DNA of 64,000 nt from Dyadobacter sp. 3J3 (GCF_009801115.1 NZ_VTOL01000001.1:124001-188000), one strand, 5' to 3'. Counted from the stretch's first letter, positions 16,286-26,518 are shown. Program-made: numbers and translations. The notes: generated by a model from the letters alone, not told the origin.

Positions 16286-16963
16286 TTATTCTTTTCCAAA
16301 CGCGATAATATCTTTTCCTTCCAGTATTTTCTTACTATATCCTTCTGTTGCGGAATTGATCATGGCTAATCCAAGTTCTTTCATTGTACAAAAGCCGGCC
16401 GGATAAATTGCACGTCCAATCGGAAATAGCCAACCAATATATTTGTAGAATTTATGAGTGTATTTCATACCCTTGGTAGGTTTGATAAATCCCGGACGAA
16501 ATGCATAGCTAGCTTTAAAAGGTAATTTTGCCAGGTCATTTTCAGTTTTCCCTTTAATCCGTGCCCAAGCCAACCGGCCATTTTCAGTACTGTCGGTCCC
16601 TCCACCGGAAATATAACCAAAAGTCATATCATGGTTAAGTTTGATTAACGTCTCAGCAACGTGCATCGTAAGTGTATACGTCATTTTGTAATAAACTTCT
16701 TCTGTAATTCCTACGGAAGTAACACCTAAACAAAAGAAACAGGCATTATACCCGGACAGCTGATTTTCAATGGCCGAAAAATTAAAGAAATCCTGGTGGA
16801 TTATTTCCTTGATTTTGGGATGTATTATTCCGATTGTTTTTCGGTTTATGATCAAAACTGATTCGACCTGCGGATGAAGCAAACATTCGTGTAACACACC
16901 TTCTCCCACCATTCCGGTAGTTCCGGTAATTATTACCCTGATTTTCTTACCACTTGTTTCCAT
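16286..16963 (-). CDS. NAD(P)-binding Rossmann (TIP30/NmrA-like) protein
   Basis: 225 residues with the N-terminal nucleotide motif TGTTGMVGEGV (residues about 13-23) and a Rossmann layout of the atypical SDR type. YISGGGTDS and a RPGFIKP segment fit the HTATIP2/TIP30-like group of small oxidoreductases. It is encoded 8 bp after the TetR regulator stop, so the two form an operon in which the regulator probably controls this enzyme. Substrate unknown. Confidence 0.75.
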   Translation of the reverse strand: METSGKKIRVIITGTTGMVGEGVLHECLLHPQVESVLIINRKTIGIIHPKIKEIIHQDFFNFSAIENQLSGYNACFFCLGVTSVGITEEVYYKMTYTLTMHVAETLIKLNHDMTFGYISGGGTDSTENGRLAWARIKGKTENDLAKLPFKASYAFRPGFIKPTKGMKYTHKFYKYIGWLFPIGRAIYPAGFCTMKELGLAMINSATEGYSKKILEGKDIIAFGKE

Positions 16964-16971
16964 AGGAAGGT

Positions 16972-17538
16972 TTAGTTTTTTGTAATCATCTGCCAGATTA
17001 AAACAAAGGTTTCATCAATTATTTCTTGTTGCTTTGTTGATGACAAATCATTACTGACCAAATATTTGTGGACGCCGTACAGATGACTTCCAAGCAAAGT
17101 CGCAATTAAATCAACGGAGAGCGACTTGAACATATCATTATTAATTCCTTCCATTAAAAGACAGGCATATAAACGGGTCTGCTTTTCTTTATCTTCCTCG
17201 GAAACTTTTGAGACATGCGGTGAAAAATTAAATTGTTGAATAAAGAAGAATTCATCACGATGGATCAGAGCCCAGTACAGAGATTCTGAGTAAATCGTCT
17301 TCATTCTCATTTCCAACGCGTCCTCGTCCTTCACTTTTGACAAAAGATAATAATTTAGATTTTCCTTGATGCCGTTGTATAACGCTACAATCAAGTCTTC
17401 CTTTGTATTAAAATAGTGAAACAAGGTTCCGTTTGCAACGCCTGCTTCTTTTGCAATTTTACTGGTTGGCGTACCATGAAAACCAAATTCTACAAAGAGC
17501 TTTAACGCAGCTGCCAATATTTCTTTTTCCTTATCCAT
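16972..17538 (-). CDS. TetR/AcrR-family transcriptional regulator
   Basis: 188 residues. The N-terminal TetR helix-turn-helix is clear (ILAAALKLFVEFGFHGTPT, then KIAKEAGVANGTLFHYFNTK, residues about 6-46). The C-terminal ligand-binding half is divergent, as usual. First gene of a two-gene operon with the Rossmann protein downstream, which is its most likely target. The ATG at 17538 is the only start before the helix-turn-helix. Confidence 0.9.
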   Translation of the reverse strand: MDKEKEILAAALKLFVEFGFHGTPTSKIAKEAGVANGTLFHYFNTKEDLIVALYNGIKENLNYYLLSKVKDEDALEMRMKTIYSESLYWALIHRDEFFFIQQFNFSPHVSKVSEEDKEKQTRLYACLLMEGINNDMFKSLSVDLIATLLGSHLYGVHKYLVSNDLSSTKQQEIIDETFVLIWQMITKN

Positions 17539-17644
17539 TTTAAAGACTGACTGATCACTCTATAAAAATAGACAAATAATACATGCTTACAAAATATAAA
17601 TGAAATAATTCGTAAGTATGTTGATAACGATTTAACATAAACAA

Positions 17645-20095
17645 TTAATTACTCACCCGCTCTTTCTCATCATCCGTTCCATTATTATTATACTTACGTT
17701 TTCTGGCAAAAGTATCCTTTCCAAAACGGTAAGTAAAGGCAAATCCGATGCGTTGGGTATCTGTTTTTGTGATCTGAGAAAAGTCGGATTGTTTCAGGCT
17801 TACGGATCTGTTGTGATAAACCCATGAGTGAAAAATATCTTCGGCTGAAAGTCGGATACTTCCCTTTCCTTTCCAGATCTTTTTCTGAACCGAAGCATTA
17901 ACACGATACATTCCGCCCGTTATTGCCTGGCCCGTTATATCACGACTGGCAAAATAACCGCCCAGTTCTGCGTTCCATTTTTTACCCAAAGTCAGGTAAT
18001 TATTGAATTCAAATCGTACCAGATTTAATTTGATATTCAGATTTTCAGTGTAAACCGCCCCCTTCGTTGTGATGCGCGATAGGCGTAGTGTTGGATTCAT
18101 ATACCACCATTTCGTTGGAGAAACAGACAAGTTAGTATTCAGCAACACCATATAACCCTTGGCAATATTTTCTGGTCTGCTTGTAAAAATACTGTCTACC
18201 GCCTGGGTTGTCTGGAAAATCAAATCCGTAAAACGGTTGTAACTCAGCCCCATATTCAGGAATTGTTTGTGCTGATATTTTAACTCTATTCTGTCCTGAT
18301 ACTGCGGCGTTAGTCCAGGATTTCCGGAACTGTATGTATACTGATCTTTGAAAAAGACAAACGGATTAAGTAACTGATAATTAGGACGATTAATTCTCCG
18401 AACTGCCATGATCCCAAACGTATTGATTCCTTTATCACCCAGTTTGTAATTAAAAAAAACACTTGGAAAAAGTACCGTATAATTTTTCGTAAAAGTCATT
18501 TCTTCAACTACCTCATTTCCCAGTTGTCGGCCACGCGCATGCGTATTTTCAACTCTTACTCCCACTTGCGCACCAAATTTTCTCCAGGCCTTTTGACCAT
18601 TTAAATAAGCGGCATTTACATTTTCTTTGTATCTGAAATGATTGGATTTACCATTATCCATCGTTTGGGAATTACCCTTGATATCGTAATAATTAAATAT
18701 AAAATCATTATCAACAATGCTGGATTTGAGCCCGACTTCCATTTTCATTTTGTTTTTAAATGGATGAACATAATCAGCCTTCGCAGTATAAATGTTGATA
18801 TCAGAGGGAATTTCATACAAAAAACGGGTTCTGCTATTCAATAATCCATCGGGCAAAAAAGCGGTGTTTTCCAAAACCTGATTTGCACTTGTCTTGTATT
18901 TCAAATAGTTAACATCAGCCGAAAATTCCCTGCCCGTTGTGTTAAGTTTATGCAGTAAATTCAGGTTAATTCCTGTGTTCGTTCTCTTATCTGTACTTTC
19001 AGTGTTTCCTGCCCCTCTTCCATTTAGTTCATTGTCGGCATTGTAATTGGTACTGTTATAATCAAAATCACCATTCCTTGTTCCCCCGTTCAGGTTCACA
19101 ATTACGCCCAAAGTAGTTTTCGCAGTAGCTGCAAAATCCATCCCGAAATTCGCGTTTCCCAAACTATTTTTATTGATCAGCTTATTGACCAGATTGACTT
19201 TCGAAGTGAGTTGATTGGAAGTGTCATAAAATCGTCGGTCATATGTATCCAGACTATAATTCTTTTCAAAACCATATCCCAGATTGACAAACAGGTTCAC
19301 CTTTTTGTAATTGTAATTCAGGTTAAGCACATCATTGCTCCTGGCATATCTCCCCACGCTTATCCCGGCCGAAACATTTCCTGTAAACCCGCCAGTCTTA
19401 TTTTTTTTCAAACGAATATTGATAATCGCATTTCCCGAAGCATCATACTTTGCTGACGGATTGTCCATAAGCTCTATCTTATCCAGCATCCCGCCAGGCA
19501 AAGATTTTAAATATGCAGCCAGATCCTGCCCGGACATGTACGTGCTCCGACCATCAATCAAAACCAGAACACCACCTCTCCCATTCAGACTTATTTCACC
19601 ATTACTACCCACCGAAACCCCGGGTGTTTTTTCCAAAACTTCCAGCGTATTGCTCGTAGCGCTGCTGATCATGGCCTCCACATTAATCGTAGTTTTATCA
19701 ATTTCCTGCACCATAAGAGGTTTTCTTGCCTTTACGGTCACCTCATTCAGCTCAACACTTTTGGCCGGGAGCATGATAATCACAGGCAAGGAAATCATAG
19801 GATGAATACTATCAATTGTGAGTGCAACGCTCGTAAAAGGTTTTTGACCAATAGCCGTGATGGACAGTAAATAACTATTGTATTCAAGATTAACAAACTG
19901 AAATTTCCCGTTTCCATCTGTAATTTCACCTTTAACCAAACTCGAATCGGCGGCTTTTAGTAAGCGCACCGTCGTTCCGGGAAGTACCTCGTTTTTTGTA
20001 TCTTTAATTGTCCCGGAAATGGTTCTTTCGGCAGTTTGTGCCCGTACCAAATTTGCAAAAAAAAGAAGCAGGAATACTGTTTTGATCATTTTCAT
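17645..20095 (-). CDS. Outer-membrane beta-barrel receptor of TonB-dependent type
   Basis: 816 residues from the ATG at 20095, chosen because MKMIKTVFLLLFFANLVRAQ is a clear signal peptide; a longer frame upstream adds 40 unlikely residues. A carboxypeptidase-regulatory-like domain follows (ERTISGTIKDTKNEVLPGTTV), then a plug-like domain (LEVLEKTPGVSVGSNGEISL, LNGRGGVLVLIDG) and a large C-terminal barrel. This is the outer-membrane beta-barrel family that imports ligands or acts as a surface receptor. A Ser/Asn/Glu-rich tail (NNNGTDDEKERVSN) ends it. The LytS/LytTR pair is divergent from it, 245 bp away, and could regulate it. Ligand unknown. Confidence 0.88.
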   Translation of the reverse strand: MKMIKTVFLLLFFANLVRAQTAERTISGTIKDTKNEVLPGTTVRLLKAADSSLVKGEITDGNGKFQFVNLEYNSYLLSITAIGQKPFTSVALTIDSIHPMISLPVIIMLPAKSVELNEVTVKARKPLMVQEIDKTTINVEAMISSATSNTLEVLEKTPGVSVGSNGEISLNGRGGVLVLIDGRSTYMSGQDLAAYLKSLPGGMLDKIELMDNPSAKYDASGNAIINIRLKKNKTGGFTGNVSAGISVGRYARSNDVLNLNYNYKKVNLFVNLGYGFEKNYSLDTYDRRFYDTSNQLTSKVNLVNKLINKNSLGNANFGMDFAATAKTTLGVIVNLNGGTRNGDFDYNSTNYNADNELNGRGAGNTESTDKRTNTGINLNLLHKLNTTGREFSADVNYLKYKTSANQVLENTAFLPDGLLNSRTRFLYEIPSDINIYTAKADYVHPFKNKMKMEVGLKSSIVDNDFIFNYYDIKGNSQTMDNGKSNHFRYKENVNAAYLNGQKAWRKFGAQVGVRVENTHARGRQLGNEVVEEMTFTKNYTVLFPSVFFNYKLGDKGINTFGIMAVRRINRPNYQLLNPFVFFKDQYTYSSGNPGLTPQYQDRIELKYQHKQFLNMGLSYNRFTDLIFQTTQAVDSIFTSRPENIAKGYMVLLNTNLSVSPTKWWYMNPTLRLSRITTKGAVYTENLNIKLNLVRFEFNNYLTLGKKWNAELGGYFASRDITGQAITGGMYRVNASVQKKIWKGKGSIRLSAEDIFHSWVYHNRSVSLKQSDFSQITKTDTQRIGFAFTYRFGKDTFARKRKYNNNGTDDEKERVSN

Positions 20096-20340
20096 GGCTA
20101 AGTGATTTGTGTTTTTCAATTTTGATAAACAAATATTGAATACACGGTCCGCTACATGAAATATTTGTGTTGTACCTTCCCAAATCACTGACAGAATGTG
20201 GTTTTTACGTGTCAAAACGTTTTGACATTCTCAGGCTGCTTTCCGTCATGAATTCAGACCATTTCGGCCCATTTATTGATAAGACCAAATTTATGGATTC
20301 AGTTTTGCAAGAAGTTTAAACTGAGGCAAACACATTTTAC

Positions 20341-21384
20341 ATGAAAAATAGTAAACTTACTGACGACAAAGATCTGATCAGAAACAGTGCATATTTTGTG
20401 CTTTCCACCATTGTATCTGTCCCCATTTTTCTGGCTATTGATGCCTTCATAAATGCTATGCACCTCAATGAAGACGAGGCAATTTCCGCGGCAGCTACGG
20501 GTTGTTTTCTGGGAGGCGTTTTCCTTGGCCGTTATTGTGCAGAGATCTTGCTGGAACAAATTAAAAAGATTTCAAACCTGCATCTCGTTGCTCTTTTTAT
20601 AGTGATCGTCGTCAACATCATATGGATCTTTTACCATGCCGATTTCCCCTTTGAAAATCATCCCGCACTCAATTTGCTAATGTATTGGATTCCGTTTTTG
20701 GGTGTAAGCGTATTAACGGGAATCCTGATCAAATTTATTCGATTCATGTCGCAAAATGAATTGAAAGAAGCGCAAACTTCCGCAGCAAATAGTCAAAGTG
20801 AATTGCATCTTTTGCAGTCGCAGTTAAGTCCTCATTTTTTGTTCAATACGCTGAACAACTTATATGGATTGTCAATTACGCAACATGAAAAAATACCACC
20901 TTTATTGCTTCGTTTGTCAGATTTACTGCGTTATTCCGTATATGAGTCCAATCAGAGTTTTGTGCCGTTAAAAGAAGAACTTTCTTATATCGATAATTAT
21001 ATCGAGTTTGAAAAAATCCGGATCGGTGACCGTTTGGTATTAAAAACCGATATAGAAAAAATTGACAATCCAAACATCAAAATTGCACCGATGCTTTTGA
21101 TCGTTTTTATTGAAAATGCTTTCAAACATTCCAAAAACACGGCGGAAGAGAATATATTTATTGATATATCCCTGAAAACATGGAGCAATTATATTCTATT
21201 TTCAATTAAAAATTCTCACAACAAAGCGGCAGTTGAAGAAGGAACAACGATCAATCAAAATAGCGGATTTGGATTAGCAAATGTCAAAAAACGGTTGGAA
21301 CTTTTATATCCAAACGAGTTTGAATTGACCATTGAAGAAGAGGAAATAACGTACAATGTCAACGTACGATTGAAAATAAAATAA
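20341..21384 (+). CDS. LytS-family sensor histidine kinase
   Basis: 347 residues. Four hydrophobic segments at about 15-35, 50-68, 80-100 and 112-133 form the sensor. The His_kinase box SQLSPHFLFNTLNNLYG carries His165, followed by an HATPase-type domain (VFIENAFKHS, GFGLANVKKRLELLYP). It pairs with the LytTR regulator 63 bp downstream. Divergent from the outer-membrane receptor gene. Confidence 0.92.
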   Translation: MKNSKLTDDKDLIRNSAYFVLSTIVSVPIFLAIDAFINAMHLNEDEAISAAATGCFLGGVFLGRYCAEILLEQIKKISNLHLVALFIVIVVNIIWIFYHADFPFENHPALNLLMYWIPFLGVSVLTGILIKFIRFMSQNELKEAQTSAANSQSELHLLQSQLSPHFLFNTLNNLYGLSITQHEKIPPLLLRLSDLLRYSVYESNQSFVPLKEELSYIDNYIEFEKIRIGDRLVLKTDIEKIDNPNIKIAPMLLIVFIENAFKHSKNTAEENIFIDISLKTWSNYILFSIKNSHNKAAVEEGTTINQNSGFGLANVKKRLELLYPNEFELTIEEEEITYNVNVRLKIK

Positions 21385-21447
21385 TACAGAAGTGTCGGTT
21401 ATCAAAAAGCCAATCGCCAATACCTAACAGCTCAAAGCCAACAACAA

Positions 21448-22164
21448 ATGACCACATTCAACTGCCTGATCGTAGATGACGAGCCAATTGCAAGGGACAT
21501 TATCAAAAATTATTGCGGGCATTTACCTTATCTGAATATCGTCGCGGCCAGTGGAAATGCTTTGGAAGCGAAGGCAATTTTGAACCAGCAAAAAGTGGAC
21601 ATATTGTTCCTGGATATCAATATGCCCATTATTGACGGTATTTCTTTTCTGAAAACATTGAAAAATCCGCCTCAGGTTATTTTCACAACGGCGTACAAAG
21701 AATATGCTTTGGATGCTTTTGATCTTTCCGCCTGCGATTATTTGCTGAAACCATTTTCGCTCGAACGTTTCCTCATCGCGGTTGATAAAGCAACAGAAAA
21801 ATTGCAGAATCATTCATCGACGGGTTTGGAAAATAATGAAGTAAAAACAGAGGATTTTATTTTTATCAAAACGGATGGAAAGATTTTCAAAATCCTTTAT
21901 CCGGATCTTTTATTTGCCGAAGCCAACGGTAACTATACAAAAATCGTCACAACTCAGAACACATTACTTCCTGCTATGAGTTTTTCTGCGATGGAAGAAC
22001 TTCTCCCAAAATCACTTTTCCTTAGAGTACACCGTTCGTTTATCATCAACAAATCCAGGATCGATCACATTGAAGGAAACCGTGTTTTTATCAACAATAT
22101 TGAAATACCAATAGGAGGAAATTACCGCGAATCATTTCTGAAACAATTGGGGTTTTCTTCCTGA
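21448..22164 (+). CDS. LytTR-family response regulator
   Basis: 238 residues: receiver domain with D10/D11 and phospho-acceptor Asp56 (ILFLDINMP), and Lys106 in DYLLKPFS; a LytTR DNA-binding domain follows from about 135 (EDFIFIKTDGKIFKI … FLRVHRSFIINKSRI … IPIGGNYRESFLKQL). Cognate to the kinase 63 bp upstream. LytTR regulators bind paired direct repeats; none was convincingly identified here. Confidence 0.93.
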   Translation: MTTFNCLIVDDEPIARDIIKNYCGHLPYLNIVAASGNALEAKAILNQQKVDILFLDINMPIIDGISFLKTLKNPPQVIFTTAYKEYALDAFDLSACDYLLKPFSLERFLIAVDKATEKLQNHSSTGLENNEVKTEDFIFIKTDGKIFKILYPDLLFAEANGNYTKIVTTQNTLLPAMSFSAMEELLPKSLFLRVHRSFIINKSRIDHIEGNRVFINNIEIPIGGNYRESFLKQLGFSS

Positions 22165-22370
22165 TGTTCTGTTCGATTTGCTAAAAACTATTATTCTGAG
22201 TAGTACTTTTCCATCCGGTTTAAAACCAACCAATCTCATAAAGAATGTTAACAGGCTGTAAATAGAGTATCTGAGCAAAACACTATTACTAAATTTAGCA
22301 CGAACACAAGAAAAGTCAAAAAAGGTTTCTGCGAAAATGTATAATGATCAACTCAAATTTATTAGCCGTT

Positions 22371-23078
22371 ATGAAAAAGTATGTTTTGCTCTGGTGCTTG
22401 TTTTTATCATCGACTGCCCTGTTTGCGCAGGAATTGAAAAAAGACAGCATTTCAAAAAAAGTATTGATTGAGAATAAAGATTCTGATAATCCGGGAATTT
22501 TATCAGGATCAGATTCTTCCAAAAAGAACAAGTCCAAATTCATTCCTATTCCTAAAAAAGCGGCAATTTTCGCAGCACTTTTTCCCGCTGGCGGACAAAT
22601 TTATAACCGGGATTACTGGAAAGTACCGCTGGTACTTGCTGCCTTGGCAGGCGGAACATGGACGGCCATTTATTGGCGAATCCGTTACCAGGATTTTCTT
22701 ACCGGTTACCGTTCTTTCTATAATTTGAGCGATACGGATGATCCAAATTATGGTAATTTAAAAGACGGACTTAATGCTGATTCCCAGTTGCCGGTTTTTT
22801 ACCGGGGAGGAATTTTAAATGGTGAACGTAACGAAGCGCGGCTTTATAATATCAATCAGGTTCAAAAAGTAAAGAACGATTATCGCCGTTATTTTGAAAC
22901 ATCCGTTGTCGTCACCGCTGCGATTTATGTACTGGCCATTATTGAGGCCAACGTGGCCGCACATTTGAAAACTTTTGATATTTCAGATGATATCAGTTTT
23001 CGGATTGAACCTAAAATGAGTCAGCCGCTGATCAAGCAACCAGTTCCGGGAATCAGGCTTGTATTTTCATTTCGCTAA
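22371..23078 (+). CDS. DUF5683 family protein
   Basis: 235 residues from the ATG at 22371; the longer frame from 22344 adds nine residues ahead of the signal peptide (KKYVLLWCLFLSSTALFAQE). The core motif KKAAIFAALFPAGGQIYNRDYWKVP followed by hydrophobic segments near 85-105 and 180-200 is typical of DUF5683, a Bacteroidota envelope protein of unknown role. Stand-alone gene. Confidence 0.8.
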   Translation: MKKYVLLWCLFLSSTALFAQELKKDSISKKVLIENKDSDNPGILSGSDSSKKNKSKFIPIPKKAAIFAALFPAGGQIYNRDYWKVPLVLAALAGGTWTAIYWRIRYQDFLTGYRSFYNLSDTDDPNYGNLKDGLNADSQLPVFYRGGILNGERNEARLYNINQVQKVKNDYRRYFETSVVVTAAIYVLAIIEANVAAHLKTFDISDDISFRIEPKMSQPLIKQPVPGIRLVFSFR

Positions 23079-23172
23079 GTCGTAATCTCCTTGGCGAACA
23101 TAGGTTTATGAATCTTTAAAATTGATAATAATTTTGGAACGATTATTCAATTATACCCGTTTTTCTATTGTA

Positions 23173-23216
23173 ACTATACAAATAGTATAACTTTTTTATA
23201 AGTAACAATTGGTTAC
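23173..23216 (+). promoter_or_regulatory. Candidate operator upstream of the flavin oxidoreductase
   Basis: Two dyads lie in the leader: actat (23173-23177) / atagt (23182-23186) and gtaac (23202-23206) / gttac (23212-23216). The actat-n4-atagt arrangement resembles operators bound by HxlR-type redox regulators, often placed ahead of flavin enzymes. No such regulator gene is nearby. Confidence 0.3.
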
Positions 23217-23282
23217 ATATTTATTTTAACAAAGGTTATGAATGTCTTCCAAAGACTTTTCAACAATAAAAAAGGCTTAAAA

Positions 23283-24308
23283 ATGGATATCAAAGAATCA
23301 AAAAACATAGCTTATTCTGTACTTGATCTTGCTACTGTTATCGAAGGAAAAACGCCTGCCGATACTTTCAAAAGAAGTCTGGAATTAGCACAAGAAGCAG
23401 AGAAACTTGGTTATAATCGATACTGGTTTGCTGAACATCACAATATGATCAGCGTTGCGAGTTCTGCAACTTCGGTACTTATTGGCTATGTAGCTGGTGG
23501 TACTTCTACAATCCGGGTGGGCTCCGGAGGAATCATGCTGCCAAACCATTCGCCGCTCGTGGTTGCAGAACAGTTTGGAACGTTGGCTTCCTTATATCCC
23601 GGAAGAATTGATCTGGGTTTGGGCCGTGCTCCGGGTACAGATCAGATGACAGCAAGGGCAATCCGGGGTGAAAATTTTAATGCCGTTCATAATTTCCCAA
23701 CCGACATTGAAACGCTTGAGACTCTTTTCTCAAAAAATAATCAAAATGGTAAAATCCGTGCAATTCCTGGTGACGGGCTGGAGGTGCCGATATGGATTTT
23801 AGGATCAAGTCCGGACAGTGCGCGGGTTGCCGCTGCGATGGGTTTGCCCTATGCTTTTGCCAGTCATTTTGCACCGGCCTATTTTCTGGAAGCCATTGAA
23901 TTGTACAGGAGAAATTTCAGGCCGTCGATCTACCTGGACAAACCTTATGTGATGGCTTGCGTCAATGTAGTAGCAGCCGAAACGGATGCAGAGGCCGAAA
24001 AATTATCGACTTCTGTTCTTCAATTTTTCCTTGGCGTGGTTAGTGGAAGTCGTAAACTTTTACAGCCTCCGGTTGACAACATGGATGCTATCTGGAGTAT
24101 GCAGGAAGAACATGCAGTCAATCAAATGCTGGCATATTCCTTTATTGGCGGACCAGCAAAGTTAAAAAAGAAACTAACCGCATTTTTCGATAAAACGCAG
24201 GTTGATGAAATCATGGTAACGTCGCATATTTTTGACCATCAGGCAAGAATTGAATCGTATCAGCTTTTCTCACAGATTGTTCAGGAAATCAATTCGGTTG
24301 AAGCTTAA
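23283..24308 (+). CDS. LLM-class (luciferase-like) flavin-dependent oxidoreductase
   Basis: 341 residues from the ATG at 23283, where the usual family start (NIAYSVLDLATVIEG) begins nearby; an ATG at 23238 would add 15 residues of unusual composition. Bacterial-luciferase-like TIM-barrel features are seen: YWFAEHHNM, IRVGSGGIMLPNHSPL, RIDLGLGRAPGTD and SPDSARVAAAMGLPYAFA. The family uses FMN or F420; Bacteroidota members are usually FMN-linked. Substrate not evident. Confidence 0.88.
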   Translation: MDIKESKNIAYSVLDLATVIEGKTPADTFKRSLELAQEAEKLGYNRYWFAEHHNMISVASSATSVLIGYVAGGTSTIRVGSGGIMLPNHSPLVVAEQFGTLASLYPGRIDLGLGRAPGTDQMTARAIRGENFNAVHNFPTDIETLETLFSKNNQNGKIRAIPGDGLEVPIWILGSSPDSARVAAAMGLPYAFASHFAPAYFLEAIELYRRNFRPSIYLDKPYVMACVNVVAAETDAEAEKLSTSVLQFFLGVVSGSRKLLQPPVDNMDAIWSMQEEHAVNQMLAYSFIGGPAKLKKKLTAFFDKTQVDEIMVTSHIFDHQARIESYQLFSQIVQEINSVEA

Positions 24309-24327
24309 AATATTTGCAGTGAAAAAT

Positions 24328-24366
24328 CAGGGTGCCTCAACAATTGTTAGAGTGCCCTGCTTTTTT
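24328..24366. terminator. Terminator between convergent genes
   Basis: caggg (24328-24332) and ccctg (24355-24359) anchor an imperfect stem through cagggtgcc/agtgccctg, followed by a T-run. It ends the oxidoreductase gene and may serve the opposing CPBP gene. Confidence 0.55.
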
Positions 24367-24379
24367 ATTTTATTTCAAA

Positions 24380-25255
24380 TCAGGAATATACCGTCTGTTC
24401 TGCCGTGTAAAACTTATTTTTTGCAGTCTTTTTAATATAGACCAAAAGCAAAATAAACTGGGCAAGTGTTATGCCAATCACCATCGAATCAAAGTCCATA
24501 AAACCCTTTTCAACAACTTCTTTTTGATCCCCCGATAAAAGGAAACTAACAAGGAAATTATTCACAAAATGTACTCCGCTTATAAAAGCAAGGCTCTTCC
24601 TTTCGAGTACAACAATAGAAGCTAGTACCCCAAAAAGTGTAATTAAAAAGACAGCTTCCAGACCATACTCTACATGTAAAATTCCAAATATTGCCGATCC
24701 CAAAAATATCAGGACGTAATAATTCTTTATTCTCAAAGAAAAGCTTTGCAGCAGATAACCGCGAAAAATAACTTCTTCTGCATACGATTGTATGGCTACC
24801 GTGACAATGGATACCGGAACTAAATAAACCAAAGTAGTATCAATTCTATTTTCTAAAAAGTATTTCCAGTCATCTTGTTGATTGATTAAAGAACCAAGTA
24901 TTACCAGGGTTCCCCAAACTAATATTCCTTCCAAAACTTCATTCCTGGAAAAAAAATCAACAAAATTCAATGTTGAAAAATTACGCTTGTGAATTATTCT
25001 TATTGCAAAATATATTCCTGTCAACACCAGAAAAAATGCGAAACCTTCCTGAAAACCATTTATTATAGCTTCAAAAATGCTTCCTTTCAGAGCAGTCTGG
25101 TCAATAAAAAACGGATCATCTGCGTCAATTATAATATATGAAAGGAATAGCAAGCCTATCAGGACAGTATTGAAGATTAGAAATCTCCACCATTCATTTT
25201 TTCCTTTTTCAGCCTGGGCCAAAAATTGATTATCAGATATAAACCCCATTAACAC
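24380..25255 (-). CDS. CPBP-family intramembrane metalloprotease
   Basis: 291 residues with about seven or eight hydrophobic segments. The CPBP (Abi/Rce1-like) active-site motifs are present: EEVIFRG (double Glu, Arg) around 155-162, then FGILHVEYG with a His, and SGVHFVNN with a second His/Asn. These enzymes cleave prenylated or small membrane peptides; in bacteria they are linked to envelope stress or peptide tolerance. It lies 24 bp after the stop side of the FG-GAP gene's region, read in the same direction and perhaps on the same transcript. Confidence 0.87.
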   Translation of the reverse strand: MLMGFISDNQFLAQAEKGKNEWWRFLIFNTVLIGLLFLSYIIIDADDPFFIDQTALKGSIFEAIINGFQEGFAFFLVLTGIYFAIRIIHKRNFSTLNFVDFFSRNEVLEGILVWGTLVILGSLINQQDDWKYFLENRIDTTLVYLVPVSIVTVAIQSYAEEVIFRGYLLQSFSLRIKNYYVLIFLGSAIFGILHVEYGLEAVFLITLFGVLASIVVLERKSLAFISGVHFVNNFLVSFLLSGDQKEVVEKGFMDFDSMVIGITLAQFILLLVYIKKTAKNKFYTAEQTVYS

Positions 25256-25279
25256 TTGCCTTAAAAAACTATATTAAAA

Positions 25280-26518
25280 CTATTTCTTCATCAGATTTTC
25301 AAACAAAAAAACACCATGTTTATTCGCTACAACAATATCCGGCTTGCTATCTCCATTCATATCTTTTACCGTAATGTTTAACCCGGAACCGGAATCACTG
25401 TCAATAATATGTTGGGTATAATAAGGTTGTTTGGCGGAATTAAACTCAAACCATAACAAAATCGGTGGGTCGCTGTCACCGGGATCATGGCCGTGATGTG
25501 CCAAAAATCTTTTTCCGGTAATGTAATCCTTTCGCCCATCACCGTTCAGATCCGCCATGATTGAAGAATGCGTTTGGGCAGTCGTTTTGCTCATTAAATG
25601 GGATACAAAATACAACCGGCCTTTCACATCTGTAATTTGTTCATGCCACCAAACGCCCATAGAATGCGCCGAAGCACTCACCACATCGTTTTTTCCATCG
25701 CCATTCACATCCATAATCTGCATATGTGAGCAAGGTTCACCGAGATTTGCGTTATGAAAAACCCAGTTTCCTTCCTTCGGATCTTTTTTCCCTTCAAACC
25801 AGCCTTCCATAACCGTGACATCGTTGATGCCATCTTTATTCACATCACCAAAGCCGATTCCATGCGAAAAAGGTTCTGTTCCCGCTGCATTTTCCTTGCT
25901 GATCGCAAAACGTTTCCATTCTGTTTCACCTTTTTTCAAAGGCGCCTGCAACCAGATCATTTGTTTTTTAACCTTATCACCACAAAGAATATCAAGCCTG
26001 CCGTCGCCATCTACATCAACAAAATTTGGCGACTCATTGGTAATTCCGACACTATCGGCAATGATATGTTTTTTCCAGGTGCCCGGTTTGTTTTGTGGAT
26101 TTTCAAACCAAAAACCAGGTTTTCCGGGAAAATCAACAATGACAACATCATCCCAACCGTCCAGATTAACATCCATTCCAAGATTCAAAAAGGAATTGCT
26201 GTACTCCGTCACAGGATCGAAGTTACGCGAAGGAGCCATTTCATGGCGTGTCCAGTTTGGCGCTTCAAACCAGTAGTAACCGGCAATGATGTCCATTTTT
26301 CCGTCCTTATTTATGTCAGCCACAGCAGCGCCTTCTGAAATAAAATCGCCGGTTAATTTTGTCTTTTTAAAATCCTTTGAAGTATCCGGTACTTTCGTTT
26401 GGCCATGCGAAACAGGAACACAAAAACTTAAAGAAAGCATTAAGACAACTATATTCCGGCAAATTCCGGTGTATGTGATTCTCATATTTCCCGACTTAAT
26501 TTTGTTTTTCAAATCCAT
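25280..26518 (-). CDS. Secreted FG-GAP/VCBS-repeat protein
   Basis: 412 residues. Signal peptide within the first 39 residues (IVVLMLSLSFCVPVSHGQ). Repeats of the type DVNGDGKNDVV, DVDGDGRLDILCG, DLNGDGRKDYITG and DMNGDSKPDIVVA are calcium-binding FG-GAP/VCBS repeats that build a beta-propeller. Its ATG directly follows the stop of the dehydrogenase gene (no gap), so the two are translationally coupled and likely work together, the FG-GAP propeller being a surface or periplasmic partner. An internal ATG at 26485 could be the real start. Confidence 0.85.
   Translation of the reverse strand: MDLKNKIKSGNMRITYTGICRNIVVLMLSLSFCVPVSHGQTKVPDTSKDFKKTKLTGDFISEGAAVADINKDGKMDIIAGYYWFEAPNWTRHEMAPSRNFDPVTEYSNSFLNLGMDVNLDGWDDVVIVDFPGKPGFWFENPQNKPGTWKKHIIADSVGITNESPNFVDVDGDGRLDILCGDKVKKQMIWLQAPLKKGETEWKRFAISKENAAGTEPFSHGIGFGDVNKDGINDVTVMEGWFEGKKDPKEGNWVFHNANLGEPCSHMQIMDVNGDGKNDVVSASAHSMGVWWHEQITDVKGRLYFVSHLMSKTTAQTHSSIMADLNGDGRKDYITGKRFLAHHGHDPGDSDPPILLWFEFNSAKQPYYTQHIIDSDSGSGLNITVKDMNGDSKPDIVVANKHGVFLFENLMKK

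Noticed and set aside
19335..19805. 156-residue plus-strand open frame inside the outer-membrane receptor
   Set aside because: Antisense shadow of the receptor's plug region, which has clear family motifs.
25754..26338. 194- and 153-residue plus-strand open frames
   Set aside because: Antisense to the FG-GAP repeats; composition follows the repeat codons.
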